A stretch of DNA of 64,000 nucleotides from Phytophthora quininea. Taxonomy: Eukaryota > Oomycota > Peronosporomycetes > Peronosporales > Peronosporaceae. The notes beneath the pieces are model-generated. The model saw only the letters and a list, made by a program, of their open reading frames with translations, did not search any database and was not told the DNA's origin. Shown piece by piece: positions 1-9,360 of the stretch (positions are counted from its first letter, which is position 1; each line of letters begins with the position of its first letter). The stretch is from contig JAAVTG010000215.1 in the NCBI GenBank assembly GCA_011947345.1, positions 1 through 64,000 of the forward strand, read 5' to 3'. Made by a program: the position numbers and the translations under genes.

Positions 1-343
1 TTAATCAGGAAATTAACGGTCTCGTGTGCTCGTTGTGTTGCGCTTTTTGTAGGCGTACACACCCGAGGGACGTCGCTGTCATCACACGAACGGGTTGATC
101 GACTCTCTTCGATGAAAGCATGCACATTCTTCATAACCTCCATCCCCCATCGCAGTATTCCCCTCCCGGCAGCTCCAGCTGCAACCCCGAGCCATTGAGA
201 GGCTTGTACATTTCACTTTGCTGTAGCATGCCTCGGAAGGTGACAATCTCTCCTCTCTGCCATCCCAGCAACTCCATTCGAAACCAACAGTTAGCTGCCA
301 GGCTAATAAAAATTATTGCTCCTCCTACTGCCCCATATGCCGC
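1..343. other. No gene recognised
   Basis: Left edge of the window. I see only short open frames with no recognisable protein. It lies downstream of the minus-strand bZIP gene and probably holds its 3' UTR. Confidence 0.4.
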
Positions 344-847
344 TCACACGAGTTGTTCCTCCACAATGGCATCTGCAGGATCGTGCAGCATTTCCTCCAG
401 TACGGCGCACTCTTCTTCCCCAGTATGGTGGCGTCGTCCTCGTCGGACAGCGAAAATTCCTCCTTGGTCTTGACGGCTGGTATCAGCTCGATCTCCGTCT
501 CCTGCGCCGCTACCACCAGCTCGAGCATCGTGCAGCGTCGCTTGTAGTGCTCCAGTTGGCTCGTGAGCTCGTCCAGACCCTCCTGCTCTCGCCGGCGCAC
601 TCGCCGCCGAAATGCGGTTCTTGAAGTGTTTAGTTTCTATCGGATCCAGGTCTTGCATGCTGGGCGGCAAGCGGATGGCCATGGGCTTCCTGCGCGGACG
701 TTTGGGTTTCTGCGTGGTCTTGACAGGCGAGATTCTAGAGGGATTGGGACTCAAGAACGAGTCAGTCGGCGGCTCGACCTTGACAACGGGGCCCTGAGAC
801 CGCAGCGCATACGGGATCTCTTTCGTTGGCGTCGATCTGGCTCGCAT
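344..847 (-). CDS. bZIP transcription factor (two frame breaks)
   Basis: Likely DNA-binding regulator acting as a dimer in the nucleus. The N-terminal ~85 residues are basic and Pro-rich and lead into 'KHFKNRIS', the start of a bZIP basic region. The frame then shifts by one base near 605 into 'RRVRRREQEGLDELTSQLEH', which supplies the rest of the basic region and the start of a leucine-zipper coiled coil. A second one-base shift near 418, in a GGGG run, returns to the first frame for an acidic tail 'GEEECAVLEEMLHDPADAI'. Across the first break the N-x7-R spacing of bZIP basic regions is kept, with Val at the usual Cys/Ser position. Both breaks fit a single missing base, so sequencing error is more likely than decay. 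It is divergent from the next gene, with about 175 bp between starts. Family call fairly sure; target genes unknown. Confidence 0.72.
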   Translation of the reverse strand: MRARSTPTKEIPYALRSQGPVVKVEPPTDSFLSPNPSRISPVKTTQKPKRPRRKPMAIRLPPSMQDLDPIETKHFKNRISAASAPARAGGSGRAHEPTGALQATLHDARAGGSGAGDGDRADTSRQDQGGIFAVRRGRRHHTGEEECAVLEEMLHDPADAIVEEQLV

Positions 848-1023
848 TTCGTGGCAAATTGGAGAGTGAGAAGATCAACGAGGCAATACTGGGGTCATCA
901 CGCACGTCACTGGTTGAAGCGCAGAGTGAAGGTCGATTATCAACATAGACAGGGTATAGTGCGTATTTATGGGGTATACTGTACTGTACAGCCGCTTAGG
1001 TATCTGACCCCTCATAGTGAATA

Positions 1024-1485
1024 ATGGCTCGTGGACGTAGAGGACGCGGCGCCAGGGCGACGCCCTACGAAGGCGCGCGCGAGCGACGTCGCGGGGACCG
1101 GGGAGACGCCCCCAAGGGAAGGGGGCCGCGGAGGTCGCGGCGGACGCGGCAAGCGTGGGGAGAAGCCCAAGGCCAAGACGGCGGAGGAGCTGGACGCCGA
1201 GATGGACAGCTACTGGGGCAAGTCGGAGGAGCACGCGGCCAAGAAGCTCGACAGCGACATGGACGACTATTGGAAGAAGAAGGACGACGAGCGTGCGTGC
1301 ATTGGCTGGGTATTTAAGACTGGGGGAATATAAACCAATGACGATGTTTTTATGCTGTATTTCCTGCAGCTAAAGAGGACAAGACGGAGGACAAGCAGGA
1401 CGAGGAGCCTGAGACGGAGCAGAAGGACAAGGAGACTGCTGCTGAGGCTGAAGAGCCTGCCAAGGAGGAAGCTGCTGAGGAATAG
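1024..1485 (+). CDS. FoP/Chtop-like RGG protein with duplicated C-terminal motif (spliced, one frame break)
   Basis: Probable RNA-binding/mRNA-export protein. The start ATG at 1024 gives an Arg/Gly-rich N-terminus (MARGRRGRG). The reading frame must shift once around 1090-1120, where runs of C and G occur, to reach 'GRGGRGGRGKRGEK'. This is followed by two copies of an acidic motif, 'AEELDAEMDSYWGK' and 'AKKLDSDMDDYW', typical of the C-terminal duplication of Friend-of-PRMT1/Chtop and Aly-type proteins. An intron fits at 1293-1369 (GTGCGT...TTCCTGCAG), after which a Glu/Lys-rich acidic tail runs to TAG at 1485. There is no RRM, so it is not a full Aly/REF. Function is inferred from the motif only. 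Confidence 0.6.
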
Positions 1486-1614
1486 ATCGCAACGGATAGA
1501 AGATCCATGGCCTTCCAAGGACAGCCTTGAGTGACTCGGCTGTATGAACTCGTCAAAATCTCTGAAATACTTGTATTGCGTGTTGCGGCTGGATGGGGCT
1601 AGCTACTATTCCCT

Positions 1615-2836
1615 TCAGCCGAAGATTTCCTGCAGCTTGCCGATGGCGGCCAGCACTAACCAGAGCACGCCCACGATCACCGACAACATGGACGAGAAGA
1701 TAGATATACGAAAGGCTAGCAGCTCCGACCGCTCGCCCAGACGGCCGGTGGCTTCGCCGTAGCCTGCGGCGAACACGCCCATCGTCGCGATGGACGTTAT
1801 GCAGAAGGAGCCTAGATATGTGACCGACTTGACCGTGTCGTGGAGACCGACAGCGGGCAGCACGCCGAGGATGCCGCCCGGGCCGGCAATGCCATGCACG
1901 ATCCCTACCAGCAATGCTGTGCACTACAAGAACAATCATCAGCGTGGTGTTGGATCAGGAAGGGGTGATGGGCCAACCTTTTGTGTCTGCGCGTTCTGGA
2001 AATCGACCCAAGGCAGCTTGAAGCCGCAGCACACGGTCCGTCGCTGCGGGTCGTCTCCTTGCCGTCGATATCGACGTCTGCTTCATCCCTAGCTGGGCTG
2101 CGATCTGACAGCAGCTCCTCCAGCGCCACCACACTCTCGCGAGGACTGTTCTCCAGCACAATCGTGTCTACACTTCCTGCATGACGTCGAGAGCGTCTAG
2201 GCGAGTCCTCGTCCTCCTCCTCCAACTCCTCTGTTGTCTTCTCTGTTTTCAACGCTTCCAACTTGCGTCGTCTCGCATCCAGCACTATCTCGTCGCTCTT
2301 CTCTCCTTTTATCAACTTTTTGCCTGGACTGGCCATCGCTTCCGTCTCGGTCTCCGTCTCGGTGCCTTCCGTCGCTTCTCCATCGCTCACCTGGATGTCC
2401 CCACTGTCCTTCTTGTCGTTAGGGTTAACCCTCTTCCTTCTTGAGGCACCTCTCCTCCTGCTGCGTCGAGCTTTCTTGACGCCTTCGTGGACGCCGTAAA
2501 TCCCCAAGCAGATCATAAATACCCCCACCAGCACGTCCGTAACCACGTTAAGCACCGAGAAGTCCAATTTGCCGTCCAAAGCGATGAAAATCACCGCCAT
2601 GATGACCAGGCCAATGCTGTGGCCACAGCCCCAGCGTATTCCCAGCGCAAATGACCGCCAGGATGAGCCAGCAGACAGCGTGGCCAGTGCGCTGAGGTGG
2701 TCGGGCCCTGTGAGCACGTGGATCAGGCCGAAGAGCATCCCCGTCAGCGCCAGCTGGAAGGTCGAGGCCTGCGCCAAGGCCGTGGCGTCCTCCGAGCGAC
2801 CTGCTCCACCTCCACGCGCAGCAGCCGCACGTCCAT
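1615..2836 (-). CDS. NicO-family (nickel/cobalt-type) membrane permease, frame-broken
   Basis: Predicted multi-pass membrane transporter related to NiCoT/RcnA/UreH-like proteins. The first ATG at 2836 opens a short N-terminus, and a one-base shift near 2795 joins the main frame. The main frame has the signature helix 'HVLTGPDHLSAL' (H-x5-DH metal-site pattern) and two further membrane helices. A long charged cytosolic loop follows (Arg/Lys-rich, then Glu/Asp/Thr repeats, roughly residues 110-260). Near 1915-1950 the frame shifts again into the second half, 'GIVHGIAGPGGILGVLPAV' and two more helices, ending at 1615. The second His-Gly-Pro-Gly helix is also a family hallmark. The big acidic insert between the two helix bundles is longer than in bacterial relatives. 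Substrate is inferred from the family, not shown. Confidence 0.68.
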
Positions 2837-3352
2837 CGGGGGTGGTGACGCTTTGGGGAGGGAACGCAGCTGCTCGTTATTGCTCGGCGGGTATTAGACC
2901 AATGAGAGGCGGTTTCGCGTTTCGAGCCAGTGGAGAGTCAACAATAACCGCTTCAAGTGTTTGGTCTCAAATGCACGATAATCGCGATGCAAAGCACATG
3001 AGGTTTCTCCGCGGACACGACTCAGCTGAAAAGCGACTTTCGAGATTGAACGCGTTGCTTTAGCCTACAGACCGTCGGTTAGGCTTCGAGAAGGGTGCAA
3101 AGTGCACGGCAATATCTTGTTTAGACGAGATCACACCAACCGAAAACCCTTTTTCTTTCGTGCGTCGACTGGCATCCCAGTTTACAAAGTGGAATTCGCA
3201 TGATGCCATCGCCCAAGGCAAATTCCGTCTGTATCATGAGATCGGATACAGTTAGCTCGAGTATTGCAGCTTCGGTCCGAGCGGATTAGACTGTCGTCCT
3301 AGTGTAGTTTCGATATTAGCGATTGCGTCACCGCTTTCCGGTTATCTCTTCA
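2837..3352. other. Intergenic, no gene seen
   Basis: Divergent spacer between the NicO-like gene and the first RxLR gene. It should carry both promoters. I recognise no coding homology. Confidence 0.5.
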
Positions 3353-3371
3353 CTTCATTCTGCGATTTTGC
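3353..3371 (+). promoter_or_regulatory. Oomycete initiator-like element before RxLR copy 1
   Basis: The sequence CTTCATTCTGCGATTTTG resembles the oomycete Inr consensus YCAYTYYNCAWTTT and lies 33 bases before the ATG at 3404, the usual distance. Inferred transcription start. Confidence 0.5.
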
Positions 3372-3403
3372 GCCTAGAAGCTCAAGACCAGGGACCTCCA
3401 GTC

Positions 3404-4298
3404 ATGCAGGTTCGCTACACTCTGTTGGCAGTCGCTTGGACCCTCCTCGCCAGCTGCGAAGTTGCTGTTGGGCAAGGCGCTTTGCGGCAACCAACCACCG
3501 AACAAGCGAACCAACCTATCGAGTCGTTTCGAAGTCTTCGAAGCCACTCTACGAGCGACAAGGACGTGGAAGACGCCACCGACAACGGCGAAGAGAGGGT
3601 GAAGTTCGACGTCACGAAACTCGTCCAAAAGCCCAAATCGACGACGCCCTCCAAGACGCCACCAAGAAAGACGAGCTTTTCACGTCGTGGGCCAAAAGCG
3701 AGTGGATCTCCAGAACGTGATCAAGGAGTTGAGGAGAAACCCCGTCATGAAGAAGCCGTTGCAGACCAAGAGGTTCATACAGCAGTTCAGAAAGTTCAAG
3801 AGGGAGGCCGCGGCCAAGGCCGACAAATTGCTCAGCAATCCCAAACAGATCGAGGCCAATCTGAAGGACTTTGACTCGCGAGAAGAAATGTTCAAGACGT
3901 GGTTCGCCAACGAAGCCGTTTCGGACTCGATCGTCGCCAAGCTGTCGACAGAGTTCGAGAAGAACAAGCACATCCTTCTCCCCTTCAACGACTACCGCAC
4001 CAAGCACGTGTACGGCGAGAAACTTGGCGGTTGGCTGAAGACGTCGGAACTCGATTCGATCCACGAAGGTATGCAAGTCAGTGGCATGGCACAGATGAGG
4101 AAAACGTTTGGCGAATGGTACAAGCTAGGGAAGACCGGAGACGATCTCAAGGCTGCGTTTAAAGACCGTCCGGACTTGGAGAAGAAGTACAAAATGATCA
4201 CGGTGGCGTACCCGAGCTATATCAAAACGCAAGTCAAAGAGAAAGAGAGATTAGAGATGCTAGCCCACCTTGCTAAGGCCCAGGGCGGCGATAGATAG
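3404..4298 (+). CDS. RxLR-dEER/WY effector, copy 1 (frame-broken)
   Basis: Secreted host-targeted effector of the RxLR superfamily. ATG 3404 starts a signal peptide (hydrophobic core LLAVAWTLLASC), then RSLR and, about 20 residues later, the dEER-type motif NGEER. The C-terminal half has repeated W-motif/Y-motif helices such as 'MFKTWFANEAVSDSIVAKL' and 'FGEWYKLGKTGDDLKAAF', as in tandem WY-domain effectors. The reading frame shifts near 3624-3634, just after the dEER region, and again near 3712, where this copy lacks one A present in the other copies. The first shift is shared with copies 3-5; the second is private. The C-terminal frame stays open for about 190 codons despite divergence from its paralogues, which argues against long-dead pseudogene status. 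Target in the plant is unknown. Confidence 0.8.
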
Positions 4299-5265
4299 AA
4301 GCAGAAAACATTTTTATTTATTACTTGGATTGCAGTATGCCTACATTGTACTGCTAGATCAACCAACTCAAAAATGGGACTAGAGTTCTCCTAGAACACG
4401 AAGGCGTCGACGTGCTCGCTAGCCAGTGTGAAGCCCGTTTCCAGTATGTGGACGAGTTCACGACGAACTCGGCGCTGCGTGCGACAGCAAATATTAACTG
4501 GTAGCCGCTGATGACAAGCGAACAAAATATGGTGTATCCCTGATATCAATAGCGCCCTTATCTTAGATCATGAAAAACCAGCTGCCGATTACGGTATATT
4601 GCAGAGCTCAAACGATCATTGCGCCATGACTTGGTTTACCCTTTGGAAGGCTGGTTGTATCTCTCATGCACCTTTTCACGACGTCTTTTACCGTCGCGAA
4701 TTCAATGTTCCTGGGGTGCGCGGCAGGATGTCTAGAATACGGTAAACGCAGGTGCGAAGCAGGCCCAGCAAAGGATACCGGCTTCATTTTAGAGTTTAGA
4801 TCTATTAGGGCCAGCCAATGCATAGCCCTTGGTTCTTCAGTTGACGTGTGAACACATGGTCCGTACAGATGGAAATGCGGAGCATCATGCGATGGTAGCT
4901 CGCCTCGTCTATTATACTTCTTTTATTTATGCTATAATAATACATATTTTAACAACTCGAGTCCTGAAGAGAACTGGTAACGAAAGGTCCAAGAAGCTCT
5001 GGTGGTAGATAAATATCATGAAAATGCAATAGAAGGCCATTTAACACTCACTCCAGCTCTGGTGGTAGATATTCATACCGGTAAGTACTGTGGTGGGGTA
5101 TCCTGGGGCAAAGTTACAACGATGTCGTCTTGAGAGTCTCAATGAGATCGGTCTATACACATGAATGTATGTTCACTCGGTTTGAGTGAACAGTCCACGC
5201 CATGGAGAGAGAAGGGCTCTCTTTGCTTGAGATGGGCTCGAAGCATGATGAACCCTTTGCTCTGT
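4299..5265. other. Intergenic, AT-rich, no gene seen
   Basis: Spacer between RxLR copies 1 and 2. No credible ORF. It contains a 17-bp direct repeat, AGCTCTGGTGGTAGATA, near 4995 and again near 5055, and an AT-rich patch near 4915-4955. Confidence 0.5.
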
Positions 5266-5284
5266 CCCAGCACTCCCCGACCAG
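5266..5284. repeat. Target-site duplication, left copy
   Basis: CCCAGCACTCCCCGACCAG, 19 bp, repeated exactly at 5537-5555. It brackets the SINE. Confidence 0.88.
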
Positions 5285-5536
5285 AGTTGATTCAGATGCT
5301 TAACTTGTTTCCTGGTTGTTCTTATGGTTGGGGGAGGGGTATTTGCTATTCTGAAATCTGATCTGTTGAATGATGATTGAGTTTGAATGGGATATTTGAA
5401 TGTGAAGTTGATCATTTCCTTTCTTCTGGATGTTTTTGTAGGCCCTCGGCCCGGCAGCCCCCGCAGGGACTCGAACCCCAGCCGGAGGGATGAACTTCGT
5501 GAGTTGTATACACAACCCACCGGACCACCAGGAGGC
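5285..5536 (-). mobile_element. tRNA-derived SINE
   Basis: A 252-bp non-coding retroelement on the minus strand. Its 5' head abuts the right target duplication and is tRNA-like: an A box TGGTCCGGTGG (5517-5527) and a perfect B box GGTTCGAGTCC (5467-5477), 39 bp apart, with a partly pairable acceptor stem. The 3' part is unrelated to tRNA and ends at the left duplication. The 19-bp perfect flanking repeats indicate LINE-type target-primed integration and a fairly recent insertion. It sits 23-42 bp upstream of the ATG of RxLR copy 2, inside what should be the core promoter or 5' UTR. It is not a functional tRNA: the anticodon arm is imperfect and the acceptor has a mismatch. Confidence 0.85.
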
Positions 5537-5555
5537 CCCAGCACTCCCCGACCAG
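5537..5555. repeat. Target-site duplication, right copy
   Basis: Identical 19-bp partner of 5266-5284, next to the tRNA-like head of the SINE. Confidence 0.88.
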
Positions 5556-5578
5556 TCACGCCACGCGGTCAACCTGCG

Positions 5579-6398
5579 ATGCAGGTTTGCTATCTGCTGC
5601 TAGCGGTCGCGTATGCTCTCATTTCTTGCAAAGGTGCCGACCCAACAGCGCCCCACGTCGCCAGAAACCTTCGGAGCTACGACATGACCGACTTGAATAG
5701 GGTCGACAGCACCGAAGAGAGAACATTAGACACCCAAAAACTCGATGACCTGATCGACGCCACGAAAATCGCAGACGCCATGAAGAGGTCACTCAGCAGG
5801 ACAAACTCTTCACGGCGTGGTCCAAGTCAGTTAAGATGTCGGACGATGTTTTGAGCGCACTGGCCAAAACCCAGCGCAGTACGAAAAGGTCATTGAGGCG
5901 TTCAAGAACCACCAAGCTCAGGTCTCAGCCAAAGCCGACGAGTTTCTGGAGAGCAAGAGTGAAATCCGAGCTGCTATCGTATACAACAACGAGAAGGAGC
6001 TCTTCAGGGCGTGGAACGAGAACGAGGCCGTGTCCGACGCCATCGTCGCCAAGCTGACCAAAACCTTCCAAGACGACAAGGACATTCTCTTGGCCTATAA
6101 CCAGTACCGGACCAATCACAAGTACGGCATAACGTTTCACGGCTGGCCACGAACGATGGACCTGAGGACCATCGTAGAGGAGCAAAAGCAGGACTCGGAA
6201 CCGGCGAAGAAACTGTTCCGCGCGTGGTACGCAAAGAAAAAAACTGTAGGCGATCTCCGAGACGCACTGAACAACGACCCCAAGATGGCGGAATCGCTCA
6301 AGTTCATTGTTAATGGCTACGATGACTACATCAAAATACAGGAGAAGCTGGCCATTCGGGCGGATCTTGTCAAGAGGGCCGCAGACGAAGCTAGATAA
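5579..6398 (+). CDS. RxLR-dEER/WY effector, copy 2 (frame-broken, SINE in promoter)
   Basis: Divergent member of the same effector family. ATG 5579 begins a signal peptide (MQVCYLLLAVAYALISC), then RNLR followed by a STEER dEER motif. The WY region contains 'LFRAWNENEAVSDAIVAKL', 'ILLAYNQYRTNHKYG' and 'LFRAWYAKKKTVGDLRDAL'. One-base shifts occur near 5790 and near 5867, at different places from the shared shift of copies 1 and 3-5. The SINE lies just upstream, so its native promoter is split unless the element supplies one. Its N-terminus is the closest relative of the RxLR relics at 8764 and 14466. Confidence 0.78.
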
Positions 6399-7096
6399 GT
6401 AGCTGTAGAGCTACGGAAAAGTGTTAGTAGAAATGATCAGCACGAGACAGCTATCTCATGCTAAATAGACGATCGTGTTCGCAACTATTATCCTCTGGGT
6501 GCGGTGCTGTTTGTTTTACCCTTGTCTAAGGAACATTCACAGTGGCCAACCTACTGGTACCATACTGCAATTGCTGCGTCAGAGCTGGACCGAATTGCTT
6601 CTGTTCATTATTTGCTTTTTGCTTATACTTTTTTCACGGCACCGCGCAAGTTCTTTGGCCTGACTTTATTTCCCGACATCGATACGCCCACGAGGAGCTC
6701 AGTTCATAAAACACTGCAGAAGTTGAAAAGAGCTCAAACAAACTTCACGACAGAGAGCAAATGCTACACAAATCCTGCTTTCAGAATGCCCACACAAACT
6801 CCAGCCCAACGCATCGTCAACGAGGAAGATTATGAATTTGAAGACCTCAAAAATTTTACGACCGCTCTACATCTTCCAGCTGTCGGAGAAGGTTTGCGCC
6901 GCGCGTCCACAGGCTTTGACCTTTGCGTTGTCCAACCGAATTTCGGACCAGAACATGCGCATTGCGGGTGTGCGGCCTGGCATCTCGAGATCCTAAGTCA
7001 CCTTCGTAAGTCTAACAGTGAAAAAAGTTCTGTTCGTGATTACGAGTTTTTGCGAACAGTGATCACACGCTCACACACTTTATCCGTCTTTCTCAC
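6399..7096. other. Upstream region of RxLR copy 3, paralogous to 10930-11615 plus 12683-12797
   Basis: No gene is convincing here. From about 6730 the DNA aligns, with many differences, to the region before RxLR copy 4 (for example CTTCACGACAGAGAG, and CATCTTCCAGCTGT against TATCTTCCAGCTGT). At about 6989-7005 it carries the site CTCGAGATCCTAAGTCACCTT without the hAT found in the other copy, so it is a paralogous empty site. Confidence 0.6.
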
Positions 7097-7099
7097 TCG

Positions 7100-7114
7100 G
7101 CACTCCACATTTTG
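7100..7114 (+). promoter_or_regulatory. Oomycete initiator-like element before RxLR copy 3
   Basis: GCACTCCACATTTTG matches YCAYTYYNCAWTTT closely and lies about 45 bp before ATG 7156. Confidence 0.6.
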
Positions 7115-7155
7115 CGTCTCAGCACGCAAACGATACAGAAGCCATCTACTCCACC

Positions 7156-8033
7156 ATGCGCGTGCGATTCGTGGTGATACTCGCCTTGACTTGTGTCTCC
7201 GTCAACACTTTTGCCGCCACAGTAGCATCAAACGAGAGGACATTGCCGAGTGTCGTCTCGACCGTGAGGAACCTTCGCAGCTACGACATGACCGACTTGG
7301 ACAAGGAAGGCGGCAGCGATGACGGTGAAGAGCGAGCGAAATTCGACGTCACGAAACTCGTCCAAAGGCCCAAATCGACGACGCTCTTCAAGACGTCGCC
7401 AAGAAAGACGAGCTTTTCACGTCGTGGGCCAAAAGCGAGTGGATCTCCAAGAACGTGATCAAGGAGTTGAGGAGAAACCCCGTCATGAAGAAGCCGTTGC
7501 AGACCAAGAGGTTCATACAGCAGTTCAAAAAGTTCAAGAGGGAGGCCGCGGCCAAGGCCGACAAATTGCTCAGCAATCCCAAACAGATCGAGGCCAATCT
7601 GAAGGACTTTGACTCGCGAGAAGAAATGTTCAAGACGTGGTTCGCCAACGAAGCCGTTTCGGACTCGATCGTCGCCAAGCTGTCGACAGAGTTCGAGAAG
7701 AACAAGCATATCCTTCTCCCGTTCAACGACTACCGCACCAAGCACGTGTACGGCGAGAAACTCGCTGGATGGCTCCCCACAGCAGATCTCTACTCGATCA
7801 AAGAAGCCATTGGGATGAGCGGCATGGCCAAGATGAAGGAAAAGTTTGGCGAATGGTACAAGCTAGGGAAGACCGGAGACGATCTCAAGGCTGCGTTTAA
7901 AGACCGTCCGGACTTGGAGAAGAAGTTCATGAATCTCATCGTTGCGTACCCGGGCTTCATCAAAAAGCAAGAAGACGCCAAGGCGAAAGTCAAGAGACTC
8001 GCCGATCTTGCCAAAGCTCAGGGTGATAGATAG
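7156..8033 (+). CDS. RxLR-dEER/WY effector, copy 3 (shared frame break)
   Basis: Signal peptide (FVVILALTCVSVNTFA), RNLR near residue 38, then GGSDDGEER as the dEER motif. The frame changes at about 7363-7372 into the WY region, with motifs 'LFTSWAKSEWISKNVIKEL', 'MFKTWFANEAVSDSIVAKL' and 'FGEWYKLGKTGDDLKAAF', and a Lys-rich end. Only this one break is needed. The coding block and about 2.9 kb downstream are almost identical to copy 4 (12857-13734). In the coding part I noted one Lys-to-Glu change near the C-terminus and one synonymous or near-synonymous change. The TAG at 8031-8033 ends the frame. Confidence 0.82.
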
Positions 8034-8763
8034 ATATTTCAGAAACAACATACTCCACCAATAATGTCTTTTCCATGCCAGCTTCGACTTCATCGCTCCA
8101 TGAAATCCAAAACTTTTCGGCTCAGCAAAAGCTTGCATATTTGAAAAACTACCTCACGATAGAGCTAGCTTCTTCGGATTGTTTGATGTGGGCACCAATG
8201 GAGAAATAGAATGTCTTGTTGGCTGCACACTAGATAGACTGAGAGTATTAGTACAGATGACCAACACCAGATAATTACCTCCTTCTAAATAGACAATCGT
8301 GGCCGCAACTACATTGATATTCTGACTGCGGTGATCTTCCAGGATGTCTACAACATTACGTAGTAAAAACTAAGGGAAAACCTGTTGTATGTCCCGTTTT
8401 ACTGTTTGCCCTCGAAGTTTCACTTTGCTAATGAAGACAATCTTCAAAGTGAAGACGCGTGCCACCTTGGGCATTTAAAACCGACTCGCCAGCCCATGCT
8501 ACTTGCACATGTACCATTCGCGAAATACTCTTTGTTGATCATTGCTTCAGGAGATATCAGCTAAATAATGAGGCAGTAGCTAACTCATAATTCATACACG
8601 GTACATACCCAAAGTCTTAAAATATCGGGAGTCAAGTTGCAATGATGGCGGAGATTGGCCTCTCTGTGTTGGAATATTATTCAAATAAAGGCCACGGATA
8701 GGGATGGGGTAGCAGATGAACAACCGCCACGCCCCGCGGTTAACTTGCGAATCGCAAGTTGCG
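8034..8763. other. Spacer inside duplicated block, no gene seen
   Basis: 3' flank of RxLR copy 3. No protein recognised. It ends in the 5' flank of the RxLR relic (GCAGATGAACAACCGCCACG), which resembles the leader of RxLR copy 2. Confidence 0.5.
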
Positions 8764-8883
8764 ATGCAGGTTTGCTATCTCCCGGTAGCGGTTGCTTGTG
8801 CTCTCCTTCCTTGCAATCGAGTTGATGCCGAACCAACAGCCTCCTACGTCGCCAGCTTCGAAGCTACGATACGACCGACTTGA
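8764..8883 (+). pseudogene. RxLR effector N-terminal relic, copy A
   Basis: A 39-codon open frame aligns base for base with the signal-peptide region of RxLR copy 2 (MQVCYLPVAVACALL...). It loses frame exactly where RNLR should be: the bases coding the first RxLR residues are deleted and a TGA follows at 8881. The WY region is absent downstream. It is a decayed effector gene, sitting between an intact-looking effector and hAT relics. Confidence 0.75.
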
Positions 8884-9081
8884 ATACGACGCACAACAGC
8901 GAGATACAAGTTGTATCACTCACTGATGCTGATACGAAGACTACAATCGCATCACGAGAGTGAACATGATGTTTGAAAATTCAATAGCATGTATTAGTAT
9001 CACCATGATACGATTGATAGCGTATTAATATCTAGCTATCTTTGCTGATTTTGCAGTAGTCTTTTGTTACTCTTGCCAGTT

Positions 9082-9360
9082 TCATTTCATACGACAGAGC
9101 ACTTCTGCACGCTTGTCGACAAGACATGTGCGGAGATCGTTGATAATGTATCCGCTTAGACTAAGTAATCGCTCTTGCGTTGGAGTAGACATCGGTTTGC
9201 AGCGATAAACTCTTGCAAGCACAATAACCGAAGGAAACGCTTTTTCTTTATGATCGCGGGACAATTTCATGACGTCGGTAGTTCTGTAGGGTTCCAGTAG
9301 GCTGTGCTCGCCGTCGTTGGACTGGCATGGCCAAGTTACTGATAGCTCTTCCATTTCCAC
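9082..9360 (-). pseudogene. hAT transposase C-terminal dimerisation domain, relic copy A
   Basis: A 92-residue frame contains 'FPSVIVLARVYRCKPMSTPT', followed by 'QERLLSLSGYIINDLRTCL' and a short C-terminus. This is the hATC signature (Phe-Pro, Leu-Ala-Arg, Pro-x-(T/S)-(S/T), Glu-Arg, Ser-x-x-G, Arg-x-x-Leu). The rest of the transposase is not found upstream on this strand, so only the end survives. Confidence 0.75.

Noticed and set aside
5440..5540. A genuine tRNA gene on the minus strand
   Set aside because: The B box is perfect, but the anticodon arm does not fold well, the acceptor stem has a mismatch, and the unit is the head of a 252-bp element with a target duplication.
5387..5854. 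Open frame running from the SINE into RxLR copy 2, as a longer effector start
   Set aside because: The added N-terminus is SINE-derived and would bury the signal peptide; the ATG at 5579 gives a proper secretion signal.
6504..7322. 272-codon ORF before RxLR copy 3 as a gene
   Set aside because: It overlaps the effector start out of frame, has no domain, and its paralogous region near 11000-11600 is not open.
7363..7372. Programmed -1 frameshifting or a tiny intron joining the RxLR and WY halves
   Set aside because: No X-XXY-YYZ slippery heptamer in the right phase, and candidate GT-AG pairs would give introns of about 20-43 nt that are too short or remove the EER motif. Kept only as an open question in the findings.
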